DNA of 64,000 nt from Amycolatopsis sp. NBC_01480 (GTDB lineage Bacteria > Actinomycetota > Actinomycetes > Mycobacteriales > Pseudonocardiaceae), in assembly GCF_036227205.1 (NCBI RefSeq), contig NZ_CP109442.1, positions 4,154,001 through 4,218,000 on the forward strand, in the 5' to 3' direction. Shown here piece after piece: positions 37,954 through 46,551 of this stretch; the stretch's first letter is position 1; each line of letters opens with the position of its first letter. The notes under the pieces are model-generated. The model was not told the origin of the DNA and searched no databases. It saw only the letters and a list, made by a program, of their open reading frames with translations. Position numbers and translations under genes: made by a program.

Positions 37954-39341
37954 CCCGGCTCCTGGTGCGAGTGCTGCTCGCCGGCCTGCTCGTGACGCTG
38001 CCCCGCTGGCTGCCGGGCCGGGTGGTGGCGCTGCGGATGAAGATCTTCGCCCTGGTCAACGGCGACGAAGGGCTGCCGATCCCCGGCGAGCGCGTCGACG
38101 TCGAGGACTTCCGGCGGGTGTACGCCGACCCGGCGGCCGGCGGGCGGAGCAAGGGCGCCGCGCTTTCGGACCTGTTCTGGTACTGGCTCGCGCCCGGTCC
38201 GCAGGTGCACCAGGAGCACCTGGAGGCCGGGCCGCGCTACGACGAGGTCGCCAAGACCACCCGCCACATCCTGGTGAAAACCAAGGCGGAGTCCGAAGAG
38301 CTGACTCGCCGCTGCGCCGCGCATGTACTGGACGGGCTGGAGATCGGCGACGGCCGGACGATCCGGCTGCGCGACGAGATGATGCCCGTCTGGGCCGAGC
38401 TGTACTACGAGCTGGTGTTCGGCGAGCCGTGCCCGGCGCAGGCGCGGGACCTGATCGTCGGACACGCGGACGACGTGGTGTCGGCGCTCAAGTGCGTGCG
38501 GCCGCGGAACATGCGACGCCGCGCGCGGCTGACCGCGTACCTGCGCCGCCGCCTGGCCGACGTGCCGCACCCCATGCCGGCCCGGCTCACCCCCGAGGAG
38601 CAGGTGTTCTACCTGCAGGGCACCTTCTTCAACACCGCCGTGGTGCAGATGTCCGAGGCGATGGCACACCTGCTGATGATCATCGCGCAGCATCCGGACG
38701 TGCAGGCGCGGCTGGTCGCGAACCCGGACGATGACGAGTACCTGGACCGCGTGATCGACGAGGGCCTGCGCACGTACCCGCTGTTCGGCATCGCCCACCG
38801 CATCGCCACCGACGACATCGAGTTGGCCCACACGAAGATCGACGCGGGCACCGTGCTGCTGTTCAGCTACCCCGACTTCCACCACGCCGGCTTCGAGCGG
38901 CCGGACGAGTTCGACCCCGAGCGCTGGAACCCGGCGAGCTTCCCGGCCCGCACCACGATCGCGCCGGTGCCGGCGAAGAAGGACGTCAACTTCCTGCCGT
39001 TCGGCGTCGCGCAGAACCGCGCGTGCCCGGCCCGCGGCCTGGCGCCGGTGACGATGCGGGTGGTGACACGCGAGGTCCTGCGCCGGTTCTCGCTGGCGTC
39101 GAGCGCCGCGCACACCCGCTCGATCCCCAACCGCGGCCCGGTGATCCTCACCCCGCGCGGCTCGCGTCCCCCTTCGGCCAAAGCGCTGGCGGCCCTCGCC
39201 GCCCGTGACCGCTGGGAAGACGTCTGGCGCAGCCTGGCCCAGCTCGTCTTCGGCACCTACATGGTGCTCGACGCGCGGCACAAACGCCTGTGCGCCAAGT
39301 ACTTCGAGACCCAGAGCAGCGAAAGCCCCGGAGGCGAGTGA
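37950..39341 (+). CDS. Atypical cytochrome P450
   Basis: 463 residues, with an N-terminal hydrophobic stretch (LLVRVLLAGLLVTLPRWLPG) that may anchor it to the membrane, rare in bacterial P450s. The ExxR motif DEGLRTYPL is present. The heme loop reads FLPFGVAQNRACPARG: the phenylalanine and cysteine are conserved, but the usual Gly-x-His-x-Cys-x-Gly pattern is altered. The I-helix (LQGTFFNTAVVQMSEAM) lacks the normal acid/alcohol pair. A dioxygen-independent or peroxide/rearrangement chemistry is possible. It lies in a tight operon with two flavoenzymes. Confidence 0.85.
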   Translation: MTRLLVRVLLAGLLVTLPRWLPGRVVALRMKIFALVNGDEGLPIPGERVDVEDFRRVYADPAAGGRSKGAALSDLFWYWLAPGPQVHQEHLEAGPRYDEVAKTTRHILVKTKAESEELTRRCAAHVLDGLEIGDGRTIRLRDEMMPVWAELYYELVFGEPCPAQARDLIVGHADDVVSALKCVRPRNMRRRARLTAYLRRRLADVPHPMPARLTPEEQVFYLQGTFFNTAVVQMSEAMAHLLMIIAQHPDVQARLVANPDDDEYLDRVIDEGLRTYPLFGIAHRIATDDIELAHTKIDAGTVLLFSYPDFHHAGFERPDEFDPERWNPASFPARTTIAPVPAKKDVNFLPFGVAQNRACPARGLAPVTMRVVTREVLRRFSLASSAAHTRSIPNRGPVILTPRGSRPPSAKALAALAARDRWEDVWRSLAQLVFGTYMVLDARHKRLCAKYFETQSSESPGGE

Positions 39342-40621
39342 TGACCCCGACCCAGGCGGCGCCCGCGTTTTTCCTGGCGGTGGTCGTGATCCTCGTGGTG
39401 TGCCGGCTGGTCGGTATGCTAGCGGTGAAGATCGGCCAGCCGCCCGTGGTCGGCGAGATGGTCTCCGGCGTGCTGCTCGGGCCGTCGCTGCTCGGGCTCG
39501 TGCTGCCCGGCGTGCAGGCCGCGCTGTTCCCCGACACAGTGCGGATGCTGCTGTACCTGGGCGGCCAGATCGGGCTCGTGATCTACATGTTCGGCGCGGG
39601 GTACGAGTTCCGCGTCGGCGCGATCAAGGGCTCGGTGAAGTCCGTGGTCTCGGTTTCCGCGGCCGGCACGGTGGTCCCGCTCGTGCTGGGTATCGGGGTG
39701 AGCGTGCTGGGCGCGAACTGGGTCGGCATCCTCAAGCCCGGGGTTTCGCCCGCGGTCTCGGCCGTGTTCGTCGGGGTGGCGATCGCCATCACGGCGTTCC
39801 CGATGCTCGCCCGGATCATCACCGAGCGCGGCCTCGGCGGCACCCGGTTCGGCTCGCTGGCGCTGGCCTGCGGCGCGCTCGACGACGTGCTCGCGTGGGT
39901 CCTGCTGGCCGTGGTGCTCGGCATGCACGCGGGCTCGACCGGGCCGGTCGTGACGGCCGTCGGCGGCGGGGTCCTGTTCGCGCTGCTGGTGTGGCTGGTG
40001 GTGCGCCGGGTGCTGGCGAAGACCATGGCCGGCCCGCGGGTGAACACCGACCAGCGGATGCTCGTCACGGCGGTGTTCCTGTTCGGCGCCGCCTGGTTCA
40101 CCGACGTGATCGGGCTGTACGCGGTGTTCGGCGCGTTTGTCCTCGGCATCGCGTTCCCGCGGGGCGAGGCTTCCGACGCCGTGCTCGCGAAGTTCATGCC
40201 GATCGGGCGGATCGTGTTCCTGCCGCTGTTCTTCACCTATTCCGGCCTGAACACCCGGTTCGCGTTGCTGGCGGACCCGAAGCTGCTGGCGTACGCGGTG
40301 ATCGTCGTCGTGGTCGCGGTGGTCGGGAAGCTGGGCGCTTCGTGGGCCGCCGCCCGATTGGCGGGGGAGTCGCAGCCGATCGCGTTGCGCGTGGGCGTGC
40401 TCGTGAACGCGCGCGGGCTGATGCAGCTGATCGCGCTGAACGTCGGCATGCAGGCCGGGATCGTGTCGCCTTCGCTGTTCACGGTGCTGGTCCTGGTCGC
40501 CCTGGTCACCACGATCATGACCGCGCCGCTGCTGAGCTGGCTCGACCGCCGCGACGGGCGCCGGTACGCGGGCCAGGAGCTGCCGGAGTTCCTCCGTTCG
40601 GCGCAACCGGCCCGATCATGA
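39341..40621 (+). CDS. Cation/proton antiporter (CPA2 family)
   Basis: 426 residues with about twelve helices. The family core is visible: ITAFPMLARIITERGL (crossed-helix region) and the acidic pair in ACGALDDVLAWVLL used for ion coupling. No TrkA-type regulatory domain follows, so it is a core-only form like those in antibiotic operons. The ATG overlaps the P450 stop by one base. It may export the operon's product or ions; the role is inferred. The gene ends 57 bp before the response regulator. Confidence 0.88.
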   Translation: MTPTQAAPAFFLAVVVILVVCRLVGMLAVKIGQPPVVGEMVSGVLLGPSLLGLVLPGVQAALFPDTVRMLLYLGGQIGLVIYMFGAGYEFRVGAIKGSVKSVVSVSAAGTVVPLVLGIGVSVLGANWVGILKPGVSPAVSAVFVGVAIAITAFPMLARIITERGLGGTRFGSLALACGALDDVLAWVLLAVVLGMHAGSTGPVVTAVGGGVLFALLVWLVVRRVLAKTMAGPRVNTDQRMLVTAVFLFGAAWFTDVIGLYAVFGAFVLGIAFPRGEASDAVLAKFMPIGRIVFLPLFFTYSGLNTRFALLADPKLLAYAVIVVVVAVVGKLGASWAAARLAGESQPIALRVGVLVNARGLMQLIALNVGMQAGIVSPSLFTVLVLVALVTTIMTAPLLSWLDRRDGRRYAGQELPEFLRSAQPARS

Positions 40622-40678
40622 CCGATTCCCGACGAAAGTTGAGGGTTCAAGCTAGAGATTCACTGCCAGTATGGGTGT

Positions 40679-41362
40679 GTGTACGAAGCGGTGGAAACTC
40701 AGGCTCCGGCCCGGGTGCTCCTGATCGAGGACGACCGTGAACTGGCCGGGATGCTCGCCGGCCTGCTCCGCGAAGAGGGCTACGAAACCGACCAGGCGCA
40801 CGACGGCCAGCGCGGCGTGCACCTCGGGCTCACCGGGCGCTACGACGTGATCGTCCTCGACCGCCGGCTGCCGGTGATGGACGGGCTGGCCGTGCTCGCC
40901 GGGCTGCGGCGCAAGGCCGTCACGGCGCGCGTGCTGGTGCTCTCGGCGCTGGGCGAGCTGTCCGACCGCGTGAACGGCCTCGACGCGGGCGCCGACGATT
41001 ACCTGGTGAAGCCGTTCGAGGCCGACGAGCTGCTGGCGCGCCTGCGGGCGCTCTGCCGTCGTGACCTCGACGGCGCCGAGTCGATCCCGCTCGGCACGGC
41101 GGCGCTGGACCTGCTGCGCCACGAGGTGGTGCTGGCGCGCGGCGAGCGCGTGACGCTGTCCGGGCGCGAGTTCGAGCTGCTGCGCACGCTGGCGCAGCGG
41201 CCGAAGTCGATCCACCCGCGCGCCGCGCTGCGCACCAACGTGTTCGCCGATTCGACCGGTGAGTCCATTGTGGATACCTATGTCTACTACCTGCGGCGCA
41301 AGCTGGGCCGGGACGTGGTGAAGACCGTGCACGGCCTCGGTTACCAGATCGGGGCCATGTGA
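40679..41362 (+). CDS. OmpR-family response regulator
   Basis: 227 residues. Receiver domain with the acidic pair in IEDDRE, phosphorylated Asp in VIVLDRRLPVMDG (about residue 59), and the conserved Lys in YLVKPFEA. The winged-helix DNA-binding domain ends with VDTYVYYLRRKLG and VHGLGYQIGAM. GTG start without an RBS, so probably leaderless or close to it. It is followed by its kinase after 30 bp. Target genes are not indicated; the adjacent oxidative operon or monooxygenase is possible. Confidence 0.93.
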   Translation: MYEAVETQAPARVLLIEDDRELAGMLAGLLREEGYETDQAHDGQRGVHLGLTGRYDVIVLDRRLPVMDGLAVLAGLRRKAVTARVLVLSALGELSDRVNGLDAGADDYLVKPFEADELLARLRALCRRDLDGAESIPLGTAALDLLRHEVVLARGERVTLSGREFELLRTLAQRPKSIHPRAALRTNVFADSTGESIVDTYVYYLRRKLGRDVVKTVHGLGYQIGAM

Positions 41363-41392
41363 CGGCGGTGCGGACGTGACGGCGGTGTTGAA

Positions 41393-42598
41393 TTGACAGC
41401 GGTGGTCGATCCGGAGACGCGGGTGCTGCGGCGCACGCGGCGGCGGATCGCGGGCCAGATCGCCGTGGTGATCACGCTGGTGGTGCTGGCGGCCGGCGGG
41501 ATCTCGTACTGGGTGCTGCTGCGCGGGCAGGACGACGAGGTCGACCGCACGCTGAACACCACCCTGGCCCGCGGCCTGTCGGCGACGCCGCCGGGCTGCG
41601 TCTACCTGATCACGCCCGCGGGCCACGCGCCGTCCGGGCCGCTGCCGTTCGCCGTGCCGCCGCCCGCGCCGGTGCCGCACGCCGGCGACGTGGTCACGCA
41701 AGAGGTTTCGCTCGGCGGCGGCACCTACACGATGCGCACGGTGAACCGCGGCGGGCAGGTCTCACAGGTGTTCATGGACGAGTACTACCTGATCTCGGAC
41801 CGCGAGCAGCTGGTGCTGGGGCTGGCCGTGGCCGAGCTGGTGGTGCTGCTGGTGGCCGTGCTCAGCGGTTACCTGCTGGCCGGCCGCGCGATCCGCCCGC
41901 TGGGCGAGGCGCTGCGGCGGCAGCGGACGTTCGTGGCGGACGCGTCGCACGAGCTGCGCGCGCCGTTGACGCGCCTGCACACGCGCACGCAGCTGATGGC
42001 GCGCCGGGCGCGGGGTTCCGCGTCTTCCCCGGTGTCGCCGGAGGACCTGGACATGCTGGTCGACGGCACCCGTGAGCTGGGCGAGGTGGTCGACGACCTG
42101 CTGCTGTCCGCGCAGGCGGGGTGCGAGCGCCCGTCGCTGGAGCCGGTGGAGCTGGGCCTGCTGGCGGACCAGGCGGTGGCCGCCGAGGCCGTCCGCGCGG
42201 GCGATCGCCGGGTCCGGATCTGCGTGCGCCGTTCCCCGGGCTTGGCCGACGTCGTGCCCGGCGTCCCCACGGCGTTGCGCCGCGTGCTCTCCGCGCTGCT
42301 CGACAACGCCATCGGCCACACCCCGCCGGGCGGCTCGATCGAGGTGAGCCTGGCCAACCCGGACGACCGGCACGTGGAGCTGCGCGTGCAGGACACCGGA
42401 ACGGGTTTCGCCCAGCGTGACGCGGAGCGGCTCTTCGAGCGTTTTTCCCACGGCACCAACGGGGAGGGCCGCCGGTTCGGCCTGGGCCTCGCCCTGGTCC
42501 ACGAGGTGGTCACCGGCCACGGCGGCACCATCGCGGCGGCCGGTTCTCCTGGCGTGGGCGCGACTTTCACCCTGCGGTTCACTCGCGCCGCGCAGTAG
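41393..42598 (+). CDS. Sensor histidine kinase
   Basis: 401 residues. Two membrane helices (about 23-45 and 137-158) enclose an extracellular sensor loop of about 90 residues rich in Pro and Gly. The HAMP linker leads to the H-box FVADASHELRAPLT, then the N-box LLDNAIGHTPPGG, G1 DTGTGF and G2 FGLGLALVHEV. The start is uncertain: TTG at 41393 is the first in-frame start after the regulator stop, and GTG at 41402 is an alternative. Its end overlaps the convergent monooxygenase gene by 20 bases. Signal unknown. Confidence 0.9.
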   Translation: MTAVVDPETRVLRRTRRRIAGQIAVVITLVVLAAGGISYWVLLRGQDDEVDRTLNTTLARGLSATPPGCVYLITPAGHAPSGPLPFAVPPPAPVPHAGDVVTQEVSLGGGTYTMRTVNRGGQVSQVFMDEYYLISDREQLVLGLAVAELVVLLVAVLSGYLLAGRAIRPLGEALRRQRTFVADASHELRAPLTRLHTRTQLMARRARGSASSPVSPEDLDMLVDGTRELGEVVDDLLLSAQAGCERPSLEPVELGLLADQAVAAEAVRAGDRRVRICVRRSPGLADVVPGVPTALRRVLSALLDNAIGHTPPGGSIEVSLANPDDRHVELRVQDTGTGFAQRDAERLFERFSHGTNGEGRRFGLGLALVHEVVTGHGGTIAAAGSPGVGATFTLRFTRAAQ

Positions 42599-44105
42599 CG
42601 GTTCCGGCTGGTGTGGGTCGGGTCTCCGGCCGCGCCGGGTGCAGTGCCTGGTCGATGGCTTTCGTGAGCTCGCTTGCCGAGGCAGACCCGGTGGACCGCC
42701 AGGCGATGTAGCCATCGGGGCGGATGAGCACGGCACCGCGCCCGTAGCGTTCCGGCCAGCCATCGGCGTTTTCGGCGCGGTGGGCGCGTACCGGCACCGT
42801 TCGAGCCGCTTCCATCCACTCGGTGCTGTCGCAGAGCAGGACGAAATCGCCGACGCACAGGTCGTGCAGGGCGGTGTCGCCGAGCCAGAGGTGTGGTGCC
42901 CTCCAGCCGACGCGTGCCTGCCGGCCAGGCCCGGAGCCGAACACGGGACCGGGACCGTAGCCGGCGCCGAAGGCCTGGGTGCGCCCGTCCATTCCTTCCG
43001 GTTCGGCCGCGCCACTGATCCTGGCCTGCTGATGGGCCACGATCAGGGGTGCCAGGGTTTCGGCCAGCGGCCGGCGTTCGGCATCGTAAGTGTCCAGGAG
43101 GTCGTCGCCGGCCTGGTCCTTGAGCACGGCGGCGAGCTTCCACGCGAGGTTGTGCGCGTCCTGCACGCCGGTGTTCGCGCCGAGCGCACCCGCGGGCGGC
43201 CACACGTGGGCGCTGTCCCCGGCCAGGAACACCCGCCCGTCGCGGTATCTCTCCGCGACGCCGACGCCTTGCTCCCAGGCGGCGACCCCTTCGATGCCGA
43301 CGTCGATGTCCTTGCCGACGGCCGCGTGGACGAGCCGTACACACCGCTCCCGCGTGAAGTCGGCACTGGACTCGGTGGCGGGGTCGTAGCCGACGGACAG
43401 CTGCCAGCGATCCGGGTCGGCGGTGCTGACCAGGCCACCGAAGAACCCGTCCGGGTTGGCGATCATCCAGAAAAGGGCCCGGCGAGGAAGAAATTCGGCC
43501 AGGTTCGCGCGGAACACGATGTTCATGGAGTGCTGGAACGTCATCTCGCCGGTACGGGCGATGCTCAGCCGCTGCCGAATCGGGCTCCGGTTGCCGTCGG
43601 CGGCCACCAGGTAGCCGGCCCGCACGATCTGCCGGTGACCGGTGCTGCGGTCTTCGACCGTGGCCAGCACCCCCTCGCCGTCGGTGTCGAAGTCGAGCAG
43701 CTCGGTGTTGAACAGGTGCTCGGCCCCGGCCGTCCGGGCGGCATCGATCAGGATCGGCTCGACCGTGTTCTGGTCGGCCATGCAGAACACGCCGGCGGTC
43801 AGCTCGGGCCAGGCCCGTGGCTCCTCGGCGTCGAAGAGCCATTCCCATTCGGCGGCGAGCGAGGTGCAGCGGGCGACCCCCGATTCGGCGTTGAACGGCG
43901 CACCGGCCCGCTCGATCGCGTCGGCGACCCCGTAGGCGCGGTAGATCTCCATCGTCCGCTGGTTGATCCCGCGCGCCCGGCCGTGGATCGACACACCCGC
44001 GTGCCGGTCCACCAGTAACGACGGGATGCCTTGTCTGGCAAGGAAGAGCGAAGTGGTGAGGCCGGCGAGGCCACCACCGGCGATCAGGACGGGTGTGGTT
44101 TTCAT
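42579..44105 (-). CDS. Class A flavin-dependent aromatic monooxygenase
   Basis: 508 residues. FAD dinucleotide motif IAGGGLAGLTTSLFLARQG near residue 8, the DG motif VAADGNRSP, and the second FAD motif FLAGDSAHVWPPAGALGANT. A thioredoxin-like C-terminal domain follows, with WRSTG. It resembles polyketide or rifampicin-type hydroxylases in layout, so a role in aromatic compound hydroxylation or drug inactivation is likely. It overlaps padR by four bases as the second gene of that operon. Confidence 0.9.
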   Translation of the reverse strand: MKTTPVLIAGGGLAGLTTSLFLARQGIPSLLVDRHAGVSIHGRARGINQRTMEIYRAYGVADAIERAGAPFNAESGVARCTSLAAEWEWLFDAEEPRAWPELTAGVFCMADQNTVEPILIDAARTAGAEHLFNTELLDFDTDGEGVLATVEDRSTGHRQIVRAGYLVAADGNRSPIRQRLSIARTGEMTFQHSMNIVFRANLAEFLPRRALFWMIANPDGFFGGLVSTADPDRWQLSVGYDPATESSADFTRERCVRLVHAAVGKDIDVGIEGVAAWEQGVGVAERYRDGRVFLAGDSAHVWPPAGALGANTGVQDAHNLAWKLAAVLKDQAGDDLLDTYDAERRPLAETLAPLIVAHQQARISGAAEPEGMDGRTQAFGAGYGPGPVFGSGPGRQARVGWRAPHLWLGDTALHDLCVGDFVLLCDSTEWMEAARTVPVRAHRAENADGWPERYGRGAVLIRPDGYIAWRSTGSASASELTKAIDQALHPARPETRPTPAGTATARRE

Positions 44106-44707
44106 GATTGTCCTTCCTCCTGTCGGGCGTCGAACTCCGCGGCCGCTTGCCGCAGGGATTCCTCGGACCAGGTGAGCGATCCGGTGTGCAGATCGGCGAT
44201 GAGGGCGCGGAGCCAGCGCTGCTCGGTGACCAGCAGCGCGTGCCGGTATTCCTCCTCCACCAAGAAGAGCCGGGCCAGGCCGGCCGAACCGTCGAGCACG
44301 GACGAGATCTCGGCGAGCCGCGCGTCAACCGCGGCCAGCCGGGTCTGGAGCTGCTCCGCCGCTTCCTGCGGGGTCAGCATCATCAGGAAGGACAGGCCGA
44401 CCGGAAACTCCGGGAACTCGTTCCCGGTCGTGGCGAGCATGTCCTTGATCCACGCCTTGGCGGTCGTCAGCCCGGCGTCGGTGAGGCCGTAGACCGTGCG
44501 CTCCGGGTGCCCCTCGACCCGGTCGACCCTGATCAGCTCCAGCTTCAGCAACCGCTCGATCGTCTGGTACACGCTCGCGCGCTGCCGGACGTTGACGACC
44601 CGGTCCTTGCCGTAGTCCTTGATCAGCTTCTGGATCCGGTAGGCGTGCATCGGCTCACCCGCGAGGAGGCCGAGCACTGTCAGCCCCAGTGCCGAGCGCT
44701 TGTCCAT
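44102..44707 (-). CDS. PadR-family regulator of the monooxygenase operon
   Basis: About 201 residues. The winged helix at about residues 5-75 (LTVLGLLAGEPMHAYRIQKLI, and SVYQTIERLLKLELI) and the C-terminal dimerisation helix pair are typical of PadR. Three in-frame ATGs exist (44707, 44716, 44722). The palindromic operator covers the two outer ones, so translation from 44707 is most plausible. PadR proteins usually repress a detoxifying or phenolic-acid-metabolising gene next to them, here the flavin monooxygenase. Confidence 0.9.
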   Translation of the reverse strand: MDKRSALGLTVLGLLAGEPMHAYRIQKLIKDYGKDRVVNVRQRASVYQTIERLLKLELIRVDRVEGHPERTVYGLTDAGLTTAKAWIKDMLATTGNEFPEFPVGLSFLMMLTPQEAAEQLQTRLAAVDARLAEISSVLDGSAGLARLFLVEEEYRHALLVTEQRWLRALIADLHTGSLTWSEESLRQAAAEFDARQEEGQS

Positions 44708-44713
44708 CGTACT

Positions 44714-44749
44714 CATAGTCATGACATTACTAGTTATGTCATGACTATG
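44714..44749. promoter_or_regulatory. PadR operator: perfect 14-8-14 inverted repeat
   Basis: CATAGTCATGACAT (44714-44727), spacer TACTAGTT, then its exact complement ATGTCATGACTATG (44736-44749). The inner ACAT-N8-ATGT core is the known PadR recognition pattern. It covers upstream in-frame ATGs of padR and its promoter region. It also lies within 100 bp of the divergent membrane-protein gene. Confidence 0.85.
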
Positions 44750-44768
44750 CAACGAAAGTTTCCGTGAC

Positions 44769-44785
44769 AGTGTTTTAAAACGGTG
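44769..44785. promoter_or_regulatory. AT-rich dyad before the small membrane-protein gene
   Basis: CAGTGTTTTAAAACGGTG has the perfect core GTTTTAAAAC with near-symmetric flanks (CAGT/GGTG). It lies about 45 bp before the ATG of the gene at 44831 and may be an operator for an unlinked regulator. Confidence 0.4.
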
Positions 44786-44830
44786 TTATGGTTGCCGTCG
44801 GTCCTACTGGAGCAGGCGAAGGAGATCACC

Positions 44831-45214
44831 ATGCACGGTCCCGTCCAGTTGTTCACCGTGATCGCCCTGGTCTCCCTGCCGACCGTGATGTACGGCGGGT
44901 ACGCGCTGATGGGCGTGCTCCGCCGCGGAGACCTCACCGACGCCCAGCGCGGGATGTTCCGCGCGGGCCACGCGCACGCCGGAGTCCTGCTGGTGCTGGT
45001 GCTCGCCGTGTTGCAAGTGCTGGACCGCAGCGGGCTCGCCGACTCCACGCGCTGGGTGGTCTGCCTGCTGCTGTTGTTCGGCGTGCTGGCGCAGTCCGGC
45101 GGGTTCTTCCTGGCCATGCTGAAGACCCGCGTCGGAATGCGGGTGACCACCGCCGGCGCGGTGTTGCTCGGCGCCTCGATGCTGATCACCGCGTACGGCG
45201 TCGCGTTCCCCTAG
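44831..45214 (+). CDS. Small four-helix membrane protein
   Basis: 127 residues with four predicted membrane helices. A polar loop after helix 1 contains HAHAG (FRAGHAHAGVLLVLVLAV). The start MHGPVQLF is set by AAGGAGATCACC just upstream; a longer reading is rejected for lack of an RBS. I recognise no family with certainty. The histidines near the membrane face could bind metal or heme. Divergent from padR. Confidence 0.75.
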   Translation: MHGPVQLFTVIALVSLPTVMYGGYALMGVLRRGDLTDAQRGMFRAGHAHAGVLLVLVLAVLQVLDRSGLADSTRWVVCLLLLFGVLAQSGGFFLAMLKTRVGMRVTTAGAVLLGASMLITAYGVAFP

Positions 45215-45250
45215 AGAATGCGTTCGCGGCCGGTCGTTAAGCTTGGTGAC

Positions 45251-46543
45251 GTGCCTGAATACCTGTCGACCGCGCCTGTCAAGGGGACCCGAGACTTCCT
45301 CCCCCCCGAAATGTCCGTCCGCACGCAGGTGTTCGGCCATCTCTACGAGGTGCTGGAGAGCTACGGCTTCCTCCGCTACGACGGCCCGATCCTGGAGCAG
45401 GCCGAGGTCTACGAGCGGAAGTCCGGCCAGGAGATCGCCGACCAGCAGCTGTACACGCTGACCACGCGGGGCGGCGAGCGGCTGGCGCTGCGCCCGGAGA
45501 TGACGCCGTCGGTGGCGCGGATGATCGCGGGCAACGCGAAGTCGCTCTCGTTCCCGGTGCGCTGGTACAGCCACCCGAACTGCCACCGCTACGAGCGCCC
45601 GCAGCGCGGCCGCGTGCGTGAGCACTGGCAGATCAACGCGGACATCTTCGGCTCGGACAGCGCGAACTGCGAGATCGAGATGTTCGAGCTGATCCACGAC
45701 CTGATGGGCGCGCTCGGCGCGACGCCGGACATGTTCGCGGTGCGCGTGAACGACCGGAACCTGCTCTCCTCGGCGCTCACCGACGTGGTCGGCGTCAGCG
45801 CCGAGCAGCTGCCGCAAGTGTTCGCGCTGGTGGACCGCTGGGAGAAGACGGCGGCGGACGACCTGGCCGCGAGCGCGGCGGAGATCGGGCTGGCGGACAA
45901 GCAGTTCGAGAAGCTGACCGAGACGCTCGCCGCGGGCCCGGCGCTGCTCGACGAGCTGCCCGCCGAGGTCAAGGAGAACTCGAACCTGGTGCGCGTGCTG
46001 TCCAGCAGCGCCGCGAGCCTGGTGCGGTTCGAGCCGATGATCGTGCGCGGGCTGGCCTACTACACGTCCACCGTGTTCGAGGTCTTCGACACCTCGCCGC
46101 AGAACCGCCGCGCCTTGTTCGGCGGCGGCCGGTACAGCGACCTCGCGTCGCTGTTCACCAAGGAGCAGATCCCCGGCATCGGCTTCGGCATGGGCGACGT
46201 GACGCTGATGGACTTCCTCAGCACGCACGGCCTCACGCCGTCACCGCGCAGCGAGGTCGACGTCGTGGTGATCCCGGTCGACGAGCAGCTGGCCGACGCG
46301 GCGCGTGAGGTCGCGACGTCGCTGCGCCGCGCGGGCCTGCGCACGTCGACCCCGCTCGAACAGCGCAAGCTCGGCAAGGAGCTGACCCGTGCCGACAAGG
46401 CCGGGGCGGCGGCCGTGGTCATCGTCGGCCAGGAGGACTGGGCGGCGGGCAACGTGACCGTCCGGGGCCTGGCCACGCGCGAGCAGCAGCAGGTCGCGCT
46501 GGCCGAGGTGCCGGGCGTGGTGGTCGCGTTGCTCAACCACTAG
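45251..46543 (+). CDS. hisS: Histidyl-tRNA synthetase (atypical, archaeal-like motif)
   Basis: 430 residues. Class II synthetase with motif 2 in SHPNCHRYERPQRGRVREHWQ and motif 3 in GFGMGDV. Histidine-binding motif RGLAYYTSTVFEVFD reads like archaeal and eukaryotic enzymes, whereas common bacterial HisRS has LDYYTGTVFE. The anticodon-binding C-terminal domain (VDVVVIPVDEQL onwards) is complete, so it looks catalytically competent. GTG start chosen at VPEYLSTAPVKGTRD. I cannot tell from this window whether another hisS exists. It ends near family A copy 4. Confidence 0.88.
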   Translation: MPEYLSTAPVKGTRDFLPPEMSVRTQVFGHLYEVLESYGFLRYDGPILEQAEVYERKSGQEIADQQLYTLTTRGGERLALRPEMTPSVARMIAGNAKSLSFPVRWYSHPNCHRYERPQRGRVREHWQINADIFGSDSANCEIEMFELIHDLMGALGATPDMFAVRVNDRNLLSSALTDVVGVSAEQLPQVFALVDRWEKTAADDLAASAAEIGLADKQFEKLTETLAAGPALLDELPAEVKENSNLVRVLSSSAASLVRFEPMIVRGLAYYTSTVFEVFDTSPQNRRALFGGGRYSDLASLFTKEQIPGIGFGMGDVTLMDFLSTHGLTPSPRSEVDVVVIPVDEQLADAAREVATSLRRAGLRTSTPLEQRKLGKELTRADKAGAAAVVIVGQEDWAAGNVTVRGLATREQQQVALAEVPGVVVALLNH

Positions 46544-46551
46544 GTGAAATG

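Noticed and set aside
40622..40678. Possible -10/-35 promoter before the response regulator
   Set aside because: Weak matches only; no consensus spacing could be defended.
41360..41395. Short duplicated GTGACGGCGGTG between regulator and kinase
   Set aside because: Two 12-bp copies are too short to claim more than replication slippage; noted only as making the kinase start uncertain.
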